Assembly: GCA_914767715.1 (NCBI GenBank)
Contig: OU612070.1
Coordinates: 28,074,025-28,138,024, forward strand
From: Membranipora membranacea
Lineage: Eukaryota > Bryozoa > Gymnolaemata > Cheilostomatida > Membraniporidae
DNA: 64,000 nt
Direction: 5' to 3'
Shown piece after piece: positions 10,603-23,700 of this stretch. Position numbers and translations under genes: made by a program. Numbering within the stretch: position 1 is the stretch's first letter; each line of letters begins with the position of its first letter. The notes beneath the pieces were generated by a model that had not been told where the DNA came from, ran no database searches, and saw only the letters and a program-made list of their open reading frames with translations.

Positions 10603-10690
10603 ATTGCCTGCATTCCTGTTGCTCCCTTCCACTGTTCACATCGCGTGCCGCGTACCGGTGAACCGAGAGGGACTCGGAATGCAGGCAAAT
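10603..10690. repeat. 88 bp hairpin with nested palindromes
   Basis: The outer arms ATTGCCTGCATTCC (10603-10616) and GGAATGCAGGCAAAT (10676-10690) are inverted complements. Inside, a GTTCAC/GTGAAC pair flanks a GC-rich centre. This may be a small MITE-like element or an RNA hairpin. A similar flank (CCAATTGCCTGCAT) recurs near 27021. Confidence 0.8.
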
Positions 10691-11316
10691 GGACCAAACT
10701 TGGTCTAGCTAAATGATGATTCTTTCCAATGTCAAGGAGTACAAGAATTATTATTCCACCCCGACCTCCAATATCCTTCCAATAATGTGTACAACCTGTT
10801 ATCACTGTCTTATCAATATAACAGATATACCAGACAGTCATGTAATCAAAGTAAATGCCAAGTTAAACTAGGAGCGTATGGTACCACGGAAACTCAAATT
10901 TGATACACAAATTGGTTTCTGTTTACCTAACCTTCGTAAATGAGATATGCTCATAAATCTGCTGAGTATTGCTGATGTACAGTGATTTAGCATTTTTGTA
11001 ATCTGGTCATACAAACAAACCCAAATTCTTTTTATTTTGCACAATCATCAAGGTAGGCGTACATTATGATATCAGAGGTTGATGATGTTTTTTGGTAAAA
11101 GTTTGCACTCTATGAATCGCCAAATGCAATAGTTTATTTCTTCTGGTTTCGATTCAATCATATTGCTTCATTTCTTAATGCGATGTATTAAAAATATTTT
11201 CTTAAGTTTTCTGGTCCAGGGCATATATTGGTCCAATGCTAGTTACCTGCCCATGCAAACTTCAACTAACATCTCGAGAGGTCCACTATGATTGTGTCTG
11301 TACAACCACCATGCAG

Positions 11317-11323
11317 TATAAAA
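11317..11323 (+). promoter_or_regulatory. Candidate TATA box for the first SLC5 gene
   Basis: A consensus TATAAAA lies about 470 bp upstream of the ATG at 11787. A splice acceptor-like TGATTCCAG ends at 11780, so a short non-coding first exon between the two is possible. Not proven. Confidence 0.35.
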
Positions 11324-11786
11324 GCCATTCTGCCGCATTTATTCGAAGAGAAATAGAGCTTCTGCTGCCAGCACCTGTACTAGATCTAGATCTGATAAAT
11401 CTATCTACATTGGAGTCTCCAAGTACCAAACAAAGTTATATAGATACAGTACTTCAGTGCACTTATGAATTACATTAGCGATGTGATGATGTGATAGAGG
11501 AATGTCACACGTAGTGTGACTAGAGATAGCAGGTGCTAATCCCATGCTCCAGATTATACTCTATTTGATGTCACACTGAGACTCCCTCTCCATATCTACC
11601 GTAATGTGATAACCATTCTTGATAAAGGGTGACGGAATCTTGTAAATTGTATAACAAACATAAGATACTGGCATTAGAATCATAAACCTTGTGACACCAG
11701 GTCGTTTCTTCCACTGAATTTACGCCTTAAAACTTAAACACAACTAAATCTCTCCCCAGCTTATAATTCTCTGATTCCAGCTAGCA

Positions 11787-14700
11787 ATGGAAATCCGGTA
11801 TTTTCAGTGGCCAGACTATGTAGTATTGGCGATAGTCTTGGCCATTTCAGCTGCGATCGGTTTTTATTATGCATTTACTGGAGGTAAACAGAAAACTATG
11901 AAGGAGTATCTGTTCGCGGACAAGACAATGCATTGGTTTCCTGTATCCTGTAGTCTACTTGCCAGGTAAGCTTTCTGGCATTAAACACTGATATACTTGT
12001 GGATGCCATTAAAGACAATTTTTTGTTGTTGCAAATTTTAAAGCTTTTTTCGATATAAAATTCAGGTTAGCTGAACGGTTGGATTGTGTATATGAAAATT
12101 AAATGTTCATTTAATATGAGCTGTTTGATATTTTAGCTACATATCATCCATTACAATGGTATCCGTGCCAGGGGAGATATATTCTTACGGTACTATATTC
12201 ATGTATAACTCAGTGTTTACACCGATAGGCGTCGTCATCGCCAGTAAATTCTACCTACCTGTCTTCCAGCAAATGAAGATTATCAGCTTATTCAAGGTAA
12301 GGACTGTTAATATTGACTGAGATATATCCCGTGTGATTGAGTGCAGGTAGCTGAGTCGGATTCAAGTCGAGACAAACAAGAAAGATCACATGCCAAACAG
12401 ATAATGAAATAAGGGGATAAAGAGTCAGAACGATTGTCTAAACCAGGTCCACTTACACCCCAATACTGTGATTAAGGTGTGGAACAATTCAATAGGAGCA
12501 CAACTTATAGGTTTCATCAATCCTTGCATACACCTGTAGAGACCAACAGCGTAAAACAAAGAAGGCTTGAATGAGGCAGGCCTGAAAATTGAATGTTGGC
12601 CATTTTATCGCATAAGAGTAATAGGTCACTTAACCAGTGGACACTGACGCCGGTACTGATTGGTGGGATGTTAACATAGAAATAGAGCTAAATAGAAACC
12701 TAGACCGCTCTTGGGAGTCAACCCACTTTTCACCAATCGCCTGTATATAAGAAATCAGTGGTAGGGTTTTTCAAGAATGGACTTAGATGGACTAGCTGTA
12801 ATACTAACTCACATATCCTTACTACTATCCGGGTGTAACATGATTTTGGTATGGACATTGAAATTCATTAAGATAACAGGCTATCCCTACCACTGATGGT
12901 GGTCAACCAGTATAACGAAAACCGCAAGAACTGATTAGGCATCTATTGTATCGATGTCTATGGATGTTAGACTAATAGATTTATGTTGTCAGTGGTCAAA
13001 GTCTGGAGGTACGCAGGAGTACTTAGTACCTCACCAGTTTCATGTGTGGAGACTCTTCAAGTCATGATACCCCAAAACAATTTATACATTCTGTATTTTC
13101 AACACATTTGCTCACACGAGCGCTTATTTTGTGAAAATTTCCCAACGCCAATCATTAGATTTAGGGTACTGTCACCGAATCCTCCAGACTTTATTCACCG
13201 CCAAAGTAAACCGGACAACATAATTTTATCTACAATTTCTGTTGGATGTAACCTTAATTCAGCGACTTGTTGTTTTCTTTGTTATCAGTGGATGGAGAAA
13301 AGATTTGGTAAACGGCTGAAGACATTGTTGGCATTGACAAACATTCTAAATACAGTAAGTAAATCACAGTAACTGTAAATATAAATTTTCTTCTTCCCAT
13401 TTCAATATTTCTCTTTAGCTGTTTCAATACACAGAACACAACCACATTGACAGCCTTTGGTAGCTTGCCAACTGCATTTTATGTGAATGATATACGAAGA
13501 GCAATCAAAACTTTATAAATGATTCCTCGTGTGTATACACTCACCAAAGACTAAATCTGAAACTCACCAGTGTCCTGATTCGTACAAGGCCTATAATTGT
13601 ACACTTTAATACACACATGTATTTTACAGCTGATGTATTGTGGTTTGGTCATGTATGGTCCTGCTCTGGCTGTGTCTGCAGGTAAAGTATAGAGCTATTA
13701 AGTCCAAGTGTAATTGACTGTTTCATTAGTAGTGCATTTTCCACAAATACTTGAACTCACAGTTATGGTCTAAACACCTGAGATATCCACAATCTTGTTG
13801 TCACATATAATCTTTTTGATCTTATAGCAACTTTTACATCTGTCAGTATTTTGTTAACAAGCTCTCCAACAAATATCCAATGTAAGGTTAGTTTGAGTCA
13901 CCTAACTCTTGTCTCTTTCAGACAACTCCCCCTCTCTCTTCTTGTTGTGTAGTATTCTTCTGGGGCTCATGTATTTTCTATAATTGATATCATATTTGTA
14001 TTAATATATGGTTTGTATCTTTCAGTCACTGGGATAGATATATGGGTAGCTGTATTCACAGTTCTCGGAATCTCCATTCTCTACACAGTTCTGGTGAGCA
14101 GTTTTGGTGCAAGCTATCCCACAATGCAACTTTCAACAATGTGGACAATTGTAAAACACATTCAATATCAATCAATTTAAAATTAGTCAATTACAGATGG
14201 CCCGGGATAAGGTTGCGTTATGAATGAAAAACTATACTCTAAACTGGTAACTGCAAATATTATTGAAAAAAAAGCCATTGTAAGTCTCAGTGTACGATGG
14301 TATTGGAGAACTCCAGCTCTCAACCGGATTTGACTTCTCAAAATATCAGGCTTCACAGACAGTAACAGTATAACATTCATGCTCCACTCTTTACTTTAGG
14401 GAGGAATGAAGGCAGTGTTAATGACAGACACCTTACAGCTGCTGGTTATGTTTGCTGGATTGATTGCTGTACTGATCGCTGGAACAAACTATGCTGGAGG
14501 AGCGGCGGAAGTGTACAACGCTAACAAAGTCAGTGGGCGACTAGATGTTCTGGAGTATGTATAAATCATTTAGTACAGATATAATTTGATGGTTACCTGA
14601 TACAAATTTTTAATCTGTCTTAGCAATTAGATACAATACACCGAATTGAAAATCCGAATATATATATGCATATATACATATTTATAAAAGTAATAATCTG

Positions 14701-17700
14701 GTGGAGATACTGAGAATGTATGATACTGTGATTGTATTATTGTGCTCTTTGTTGCAATGAAGGCCTGAGAAATTCACTCCAATTGACCCAAGAGTCAGAC
14801 ACACACTGTGGAACCTAGGAATCAACTCTATCGTTGGAGGGATCACTGTATACGGCACTTCACAGACGTCTGTAATGAGGGCGCTATCTCTTCGTCCCTC
14901 GCATAGACAAGGGTAAGGGTTGTATTTTCTTCTGACCAACTACCATGAATGAAACTTATAGTGTCATCACAACACTATTTTGAATTGGTTATGCAATCAT
15001 TGAACCCGTGGACACCTTCCCACAATGCAATGCTTTGAGTCAACCCCAAATCACTGATGCATGATTTTATAGTCATTACGTTGACAGCAGTGTTTCTTGG
15101 TTGGAGAAGGCCTTATATCTTCTTCGTTCAAATGTTTTAGATCATATGTGGCAACCGCAGGGATGTCGTTTCTGTTCAACCTGCTGAGTGCAGCACTTGG
15201 GTTGGTTATATATGCCGCCTTTAAATACTGTGATCCAATTAAAGATGGAGTTATATCAAGCAAAGATCAAGTAAGCTTCATAATTTCAAGCTGTTGGAAT
15301 TGCTGATTCCAGTTTATTTTTGCCCAGTGTACACAAACAACTGAAAGTTGAATCTATTAGTCAGACACAAATTTTAAAGGTATTTGAGTCCATTTTTTCC
15401 CGTTGTGTACGACATTTCAAATCTTAGGGTATTTACAGTATATATTCAGCAATGAGTCCACTAAGTCGGTCGCTTGAACTTCAGGAGTCAATATTAAACC
15501 AGCCAGCTGAGATTGCTGTCATTATTGAAAAGAGAGAATGAGAAGACAATTCACAACAAATTATTGAATTATTGAATTATTGAATTATTAAATTATTAAA
15601 TTATTAAATCTTGTTCTGTTCGACACCAAAATACTTATAGAACTAATTTAGGCTATGTTGGATTTCTCAGTTATAGACTTCAGTATTTTGATGGAGAAAT
15701 TAATTGCTGGTTAAGTTCTCATGAGATGATTTTAGTTTGAGTCAATTGCTTGAGAGCAGACTTTTGTACCATCGTACTTTCATGAAGGTATGGCATCAGA
15801 CACATGTTGGCGGAGAACTGGGATGCAAAGAAACTACACCTTGACTTGTGTATAAAAAATATACATTACTCAGATTCTATATATGTATTTACTGTGGGAT
15901 ATTTAGTTATTGAGATCTTGTTTTGTAGTATTACCCTCTGTTTGTGATAAGAATATTCGGACACCTGCCAGGTTTACCCGGATTCATACTTTCTGCAGTA
16001 TTCAGTGGTTCTCTCAGGTAAGACTAACTCTTTTTAGTTCCCTGTTGCTTGTCATACTGCAGAATCAGAATTAATTTTGAAACTCAAACTCTCAATTTCA
16101 ATCATCATAAAGGACTCTTTTTAATAAAGTTACCAGAGAGGTTTTTATTGAAGCTTAATCTTTAGATCCTGATAGACTTTCCTGAATTAACTGAACTCAC
16201 AAATGGAAAGCCTCATTTTAATTTCGACCAATTTGAAAATTTTCATAATTTTATATTCCCTTCCCAGAATACACTTGGATGAATTCTATTTGTTCACTGT
16301 ATAATGTACTCCAGATAGCTTTCTAGAGCAATTGGTTCTCGCAGACAACAACATCATAACATTTTGGTATCATTGTAGCACCTTGAGTTCGATGTTGAGT
16401 GCGACAGCCACAATCATTGTGGAGGACATGATCAAACCATGGAAACCAAATATACGTGACAGTCATGCCACTATTCTCAACAAAGTTCTCGCAGCTGCTA
16501 CAGGATTTGTGTCCGTCGCATTTGTCTTGTTTGCTATGAATTTTGGACAGAGCATTGTTTCAGTAAGTATGTTATAGATAGCTCCTTTTATTTGTGGCTG
16601 TGTGACAAGGCAATGTTGAAGTTACAGTGTAGTAATTTCATTTATGTACAACAATTATGAGCTTTTGAGTTTAAAGCTTAAATTATCTTTTCAACTGAAC
16701 ATAATATTGCCTTTGAAATTTTACAAGTTTGAAAAAAAATTCTCTGCACATTTTTTTAATTCATCAATCAATCATGTTTGTGAGGTTTATATTTAACATT
16801 TGTTTATTGGATTAAGTGTCACCAAAGCACACCAATGACTGACTCAAAGTCATTACATTCCGTTTTGCTATAAAATAGCTTTCTTGAGAAAACATTTGGT
16901 TTCACAATGAGGCGTTATCAATCCATGCTAGATTACGCCTCAACCAAAATAACAGAGGTACACAAAATCTCTTTTTGAGATAGTACAGGTGTGAAAACAG
17001 TAATTAGGTGTCAATAACCTTTTTGCAAACAATAGCAATATTTACAATCTCTATTTTGAGATTACACAATTTAACAATTAGACTAAAAAATAACTTTAGA
17101 AAAGTTTGATTTTCTATGCTCTGTTTTGAAATAGTTTAAAGGGTTTCAGGAAACCACTGCCAATAACTGGCAAAGACAGCTAGATAAAGCATTCACTTTT
17201 ACCATCATTTCTCCTTTTATTTTAGTTGATGATCACTATCACTGGTGTGTTCGGAGGTCCATCCTTTGGTTTGTTTACTATGGGTATATTCCTACCATTC
17301 GTCAACAGGAGGGGAGCATTCGTCGGATATCTCTTTGGTGCAAGTACGTAGTACATACATCATCTTGAATCTACAAACGAATATCACAAAGATCTATGAA
17401 AAATCACTATAATGCTATAATGAAACTAGATCTAATGTATAAGTTTCCTGAAAACCTGTGAACCTGTAAACCTGAAGATCCTGTTTTCATAGTGATTTTT
17501 GAGGTGATTTTCTCTATAACCATTATAAATCCTGACACCAAAGATCTAACCTATGACGTGTAGCTGAATAGAGGAGCCTGTAAGCTGAATTCATTGAGTT
17601 GAATGTGTTTTTCTACAAGCTGCTTGCAAATTAATACACCAACATGAATTTTTACAGCGTGGGGAGGGCTGGTCGGACTCGGAGGGCTGATAAAAAAAGG

Positions 17701-19118
17701 TGGATATAGATATACCTACCCCGTCACTAATGCTGGGTGTAATATGACAGAGACTATGATGTACACTAATATCACTGCCCCTGTCTACGACCCTGCCTCA
17801 TACAACCCTCAAGAGCACTACAGGTCTGTTGTGATCTTATTGCATCTGTAGCTGGTTTGTTCTCACTTGGATGGCGTAGTTTCTGGTTATCTTCTTCTGT
17901 GTCAGGGTCTGTGATGCATTAGGTCAGCACAGCCGGATTTGTAAGCTAGCTGCTATGCAAGGTTCCTATTTTTATTCATGTTTTCTGATAATAAGCTCCA
18001 TAATGGAACCAAAAGGGACTAACAACGAAAAGTCCCTATCTTACAATGTGTCAGATAGGTTCTCAGCAAGCCATCAAATGATGTCTGCTATTAAAATGTT
18101 GGTAGATGATTCCCTTTTGTCAAAGTTTTAGTGTATTTGTGTAATAATACCAGTTAATTTTTTATTTTGTAGAGCGGGTTTTGATGCGATCTTTGATGTA
18201 TCATATGCATGGGTCAAATTTGGCGGAATAATAATCACAATGTCTTTTGCATGTATAGCGAGTGTGATATTCAATTGTGGTGAGTGTATTCTTCAGAGGT
18301 TCACTGTATATATATAATAAAAGACAGGACCATTGAATAATTTTATGAAATGGTGTCCTGTTACAATCAGTTGTGACTTGTCTTTTGTCCCCGCATTCAC
18401 GGAAAATTAAGATTGGAGTCATATTCATGGCATAAAAAGAGGAAGAATCTTTGAGTCTTGAAGAAAAGGGCAAACATCGTTGGCATGAAAGCAATTCTTA
18501 GCAAAAAAATTATTACCATGAAACTGAAGACATCACTACATCATGTTTGCTGATTACAGTTGATTCAGAGCCTGAGAAAGTGAATCACTTACTGATCTCT
18601 CCACATGTAGTAAAGTCTAGTATACTACCAAAATCCTGGAGAGCTCATATAGACTTCAGTGATGATCTGCTAGAGGACGACCCACAATCTGATGATGATG
18701 AGGTGAGTGATTTATAAACACATTTACGGTGTGACCGTAATGTAGCATTTGGTTGGATGAACAACATAGAGTCTTTGTTTGCTGCCTGCGATTGTTGTTG
18801 GGAGGACCATCCGCCGGATCAAACATTGTGTTTGTCTCTGCTGTTCAGATTGTAAATCTATTTACCTAGTCTAGGTTGCCAATATTAGTCATGGGACGGC
18901 TTTTGTTAGTCATAACCATAAACTTTTAGAGTTGGGTTAATGGGTTGTGCAGATGTACTTTTGCATACTATTTTATGTGGATTGTTGTTAAAATAATTTT
19001 TTTATTACTTTAGGATATAACAGATGAAAATACTAAAAGTTCTGATCCTTCAAAGGGCAAAGAATATATTGGTTTACAGGAAAGAACTAATCAAGGATTT
19101 ACAGGAGACAAGGAATAA
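11787..19118 (+). CDS. SLC5A8-like: SLC5 sodium-solute symporter (SMCT/SMVT-like), copy A
   Basis: Join: 11787-11965, 12137-12296, 13289-13354, 13630-13681, 14026-14093, 14400-14554, 14763-14912, 15141-15270, 15929-16017, 16379-16562, 17226-17343, 17658-17823, 18173-18279, 18560-18702, 19014-19118: 623 aa, phases consistent. It is a polytopic plasma-membrane protein expected to couple Na+ to uptake of monocarboxylates or vitamins. Family marks are WPDYVVLAIVLAISAAIGFYYAFTGG in the first membrane region, S-x-PGEIYSYGT, GGMKAVLMTDTLQ, YGTSQTSVMR and LPGLPGFILSAVFSGSLS, plus an extracellular GCNMTE loop with N-glycosylation sequons near residue 530. The last two exons encode an acidic cytoplasmic tail (DDLLEDDPQSDDDE). 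The length fits SLC5A6/A8/A12 (about 610-635 aa); the substrate cannot be read from sequence. A paralogue follows in tandem. Confidence 0.93.
15560..15607 (+). repeat. 8 bp tandem repeat (TTATTGAA/TTATTAAA)
   Basis: Six consecutive units within the intron after exon 8 of the first SLC5 gene. The first three carry G and the last three A at the variable position. Confidence 0.85.
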
Positions 19119-20724
19119 AGCTTGGTCTTGCCCTAATCCTCTACTACGATTGTTGAGAGTTTTAGATTTCAAGGTCAAAATATTTCAAAATTTTAATGAT
19201 GAAATCATCCTACTACAGCAGTTCAATTCTTTTCAATTTTTTCTATTTTCCTGTTGGTATCGTATTCCCTATGTCATTTTATCAACTGGCAGTGCCATCA
19301 GAACACCAGATTACCGATGTTGAATTAGACAAAGCTGACTTTTGCTCAATAGTCAATACCCAGTGTCCCCTCACTGCAGACTGAGGCATAATAATAATCA
19401 TATAACTTTATGCTGCAATATTATTTCGAAACATCACCTTAACATTTTTTGGATCTGGATAATGAACATGTTCTCATGGCATCATTCTTGATATTGTAGT
19501 ACAAATAAATAATTTCATGTTACAATGTCTAGTTGAGGGATTTTGGAATGGTGTGTATTAATTATGGGAGAAGTCAATCATTTAGAAAGATATCAATCTT
19601 GACTTGAAATCAAAGCACATGAATTATCTTATGGTCGTCTTATTTTGAAGATAGAATACTCCCGAAACCTACTTGGGTTTCAATTCTGTGTTTTAAGCTA
19701 AATTTTTGAATTTTGATTTTAATTCCTTATTGTCATCCAAAAGTCCTGCAAGGTAAGTTCAGCCTTGTCTCAAAGGCTTCACTGAGGCTACTGCAAGGGA
19801 TAATGTCCATTTCACCTTGTGATGGTTACTAGGCAAAATTATACGATATGCTGGAGCAGAATAGCCTTGTCATGCTGCCACATAGCCGCGTGACAAGGCT
19901 ATAGATAAAGTGCAATTGTTATTAAAATATAAAATGACCCTGGTATAGCATGTATGCATGAAGAAGCTTCATATTCATTTCAGTTATCAATCATTAATTT
20001 GTCTGTTATAATTGAAGGTTGAGTGGCCTTTTTGCACCATGAAACCGATTTGGCATGGCATTATGAGGAAAATTATCTGGCGCATTATTATTATTATGTC
20101 TATGATCTGACGAGATAAATTATCATATCTGTCTAATGCTCCCATAGACAATGATACTTGTCTAACATTGCTCCTTATAATAATAGAATACTTGATCAGC
20201 TGTACGACCCTGGACTGGATATCTACCACCCAATATGAATACCTAAGATACTTGAGTAGACTTATATAACTTCACTGGTACCTTCGCTTATATCACATTA
20301 CATTCTCAGCAGTTTTATAGTCTTATTTATTATGTCTGTGGTCTGTGGCGCTTAACTTCACAACACTACATACCCTCAGAAAGAAGTCAATGTCCTCTAC
20401 TTTAATAACAAGATGCACTAACATACTGATTTTAGTGACTGATTAACTCTAATTTGTTGCACAAACAAACCCATCTTATAACAATCCTCACTCTGTGAAA
20501 TGTTAGCTTCGCAGCATCAACAAACGTAACCTGCTACCTTTGATCTTGTTGTGCCTTACTAGGTACTCAGAGTTTCTTTACCTACCATTGTTGGCATGTA
20601 TTGACCACCACAACTATTTTATCGATCCACTTCATGGCAGAATGTTGTGAAAAAAACACACCGTAAATATATAGTGGAGAAAATTAGAAGTGTGGGTTAT
20701 TTTGAGTAGAGCGCATCATCAGAC
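19119..20724. other. 3' UTR of SLC5 copy A and spacer
   Basis: A poly(A) signal AATAAA lies at 19504-19509, about 390 bp past the stop. A 12 bp perfect-stem hairpin is at 19861-19902. An AT-rich AAATATATAG at about 20664 precedes the next ATG by about 55 bp and could serve as its TATA element. Nothing else is recognised. Confidence 0.5.
19861..19902. repeat. Short perfect hairpin
   Basis: ATAGCCTTGTCA and TGACAAGGCTAT form a 12 bp perfect inverted repeat around an 18-base loop. It is too short for a classic miRNA precursor and too far from the stop (about 740 bp) to call a 3'-end element. Confidence 0.7.
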
Positions 20725-23700
20725 ATGGAGCAGATATTTTTCCAGTGGCAGGACTATCTCATATTGGCTGTAATTTTATCCATCTCAGCTGCTATCGGGT
20801 TTTACTATGCTTTCACTGGAGGTCGGCAGAGAACCACTAAGGAGTATCTGTTCGCGGATATGAATATGCACTGGCTACCAGTGTCATGTAGCTTAGTGGC
20901 CAGGTGAGAAGTATTACTAGAATAACTTGCAGTATGTTAGAATGAGTTATCCCCATGAAGCTTATATGAGTGAAATCTAAATGATCCATTATGAAATTTT
21001 TTTTCACACAATAAAACTTCAAGACTTAGGAGAGCTATACACCGGAGGATGCTCGGGATGGAACAATCAACCTTGAAAGCTCCCCAGTGGTACACTTAAC
21101 TCACAATTCCTGCGGCACCAATCGCCTGGCAGTGAATAGCAAGCCCCTAACAGATTGTGCCATCTCACCTTCCCCAAAAGAAAATTGAGTTGATGGCGCT
21201 AATTAGCATGCCCATGTTAGGGTTATTGGCCTAAGATGGCCCATTGCTAGGACCCCTTGTAGTGAGATTTTTAGCTGTCTTCCAGCTTGTCCGCAAGAAT
21301 TGAACGAAGAATCTTTTTTACATTTATTGCTGTTCAAATAAAAATATGGAGCTACGCAGGCTTGCAGCACATTCCTTTTTATACAAGAGATGCCACCAAT
21401 GCTGGATTGCTGCCTTCCAAAGACATTTCCCTGTTGCTCCCCGACACACTTTTTTTACATATTTCTTTTAATGATTTAGATTTATTCAGATCATTCTGCT
21501 ATTTCAGTTATATATCAGCTTTGACAATGGTGTCGACTCCCGGAGAGATTTATACGTACGGCACTGTACTGATATATTTAGCTTTGCTATATCCTTTTGG
21601 TATTGTGATAGCCAGTAACTTCTACCTACCAATGTTCCAAAAGATGGGAATGGTCAGCATTTACAAGGTATAACTTTCTATATCACCCAGAGTAGTGTTG
21701 TATTGAGCCAGCAAAAATGAAAATGAGCCGAGCCACTGAAATTTCCCTTAATTCGGGTACGAGCCGGGTCGAGTCGAAAAGAGCGCGTGAAATGGATTTA
21801 CATTACAACTTCATAAGTTGATGTCCTACACCATAAAGTTATTATAATACTCTATAGTTGACAATGTGTACAAATATAGCATCAGTTTTTGTCCTACTTA
21901 ATTATTGCGAAATCCATAACACAACGCAATCTGGTTGTGCATGGCTAGTGCCTGTATCATATAACTGATCGTTGAGAATATATGTATTGGGCATGGAAAT
22001 TTAGATTTAACGCTTATAGCCCTTTTTTTGGAAAAAAATTTATGTGACACTATGTGGATCACTTGCAGGTATTTTCACTTGCAGGCATTGGAAAATATTT
22101 CTATGTTTTCCCATTAAAATAAGCCAAAATCTCAACTTCAAACACAACATTGTGATGAAATATATAAATTACCAGGCTAGCTTAATTTTTTTCACAGCCA
22201 CTTGCAAGCCATATTAGCTGTGTCCTGTCTCTCTTACTTATATTATATGTTACACACTCAAGGGACTTATTTTATTTTTATTAAATGAAGTACAAGTAGA
22301 CTGTGTAGAAGTGATAAGAGGTGTAACAGTATTGTATGTGATGTTGATGCTTACATTTACAGGCAAATAAACAATGATCAGTTAACATTGCATCACAGAC
22401 ACCCCTCCCCCCACCCGAACTAAATGATCTCTTATTTTGAGTATGGTGAGAAATCTGAAATATATGTAAACATAAAAATGTCACTTCGGTGAGAGAGCGA
22501 AATTATATCAGCTTTATCAGCACTCATAATAACCATGTTAACATCATTCTTGTGGGTAGAATTTTCTGAAAGTTGGTAGAACCAGAGGTGAGTGCAAATA
22601 GATAGATTTGAACCAATGACATATAAAAAATTGGCTAAAAGATTTTAAATCACATTGTATACTTTTATGTGTACCTAAAGTCAAAATAAATTGAAGTCCC
22701 AAATTACGCCCTCTGTACTCTTCTCAACAGAATATGTTATGATGTTTTCTCCATAATGTGTTGCAACTGATAACTGACTGCGTTTTTCATACAATTTTCA
22801 AGATTGAGTGGAGGGAATTTAAGAAAATCTAGAGTCAATCTGGATAAGTATGAATCTTGCGTTGTCCATTCGACGTTTTCTTGATATTCAGCAACTCAAC
22901 AGAAGAGTTTATGCATTCATTGATTTAACCTGCTGTGTTGGCCTTAATAGTTTATGCAATACCAGAGTGGCCACCCTGGAGTGGGAATTATGAGCTTTAA
23001 ATGACATAGCCAAACCAAAACCACGGGTTACTTGCACGCCTTGGAGGTCATAATACTGGACAGATAAAATGAACTCACTGAGTGTGTAACATTTAAGTTA
23101 GAGAGACAGGACACAGTTAACCTGGCAGGCAAGTGATAGGGGCAAAAACCGGCTAGCCAGATAATTGTGATTTTATCATGATCATGTGTTTGCGGTTGAG
23201 ATTTTAGCGTAGGAAGCAAAGAGTACAACAAAACAGGATAAACATAAACATAGACAATTACTCCATTCCGTTGTTGGTTTTAAAAAAAAATCACAAGGTT
23301 TTGTCACTCATGGATGGATGGATGGATGGATTTTATTACTATCACTGACAGCATTATTAAAAGAAAAAATGAGTCGCGAAATACAGTGTAATTGCTGGCA
23401 CTTTGAATCAGCAAGAAAAAGCGAAGACACTTGGAATAAAAAATCAAATCTCTGTCTAAAAAAGTATTTCGTTTAAAATAAGAGTGATATGACGCAGAAA
23501 ACAGCCTCTCCCCAGTCTCTCTCATTCATCACATCCCGAAGAATGGGCGGCAAAATAGTGATTCAGGGACAAGGTCACAATGTCTGCACCAAATTTCTCA
23601 GTTTTAGGCTGGCCGAAGCACACCTGGGGGTCTAACAAACCCCAGTAGTCAGAAGACTGCAGTAGGGATTCAAATCCATAACCTTTAACGGTGCATGCAA

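Larger units (their letters stand above)
8836..11300. other. Repeat-rich intergenic spacer
   Basis: No coding exon is supported. It holds a direct repeat of about 150 bp (9749-9898 and 10353-10503), a 12-base C run at 10341-10352 and an 88 bp hairpin at 10603-10690. Short open frames here lack family resemblance, splice support or start context. Confidence 0.6.

Noticed and set aside
19861-19902. microRNA precursor
   Set aside because: The stem is only 12 bp, shorter than a Drosha/Dicer substrate.
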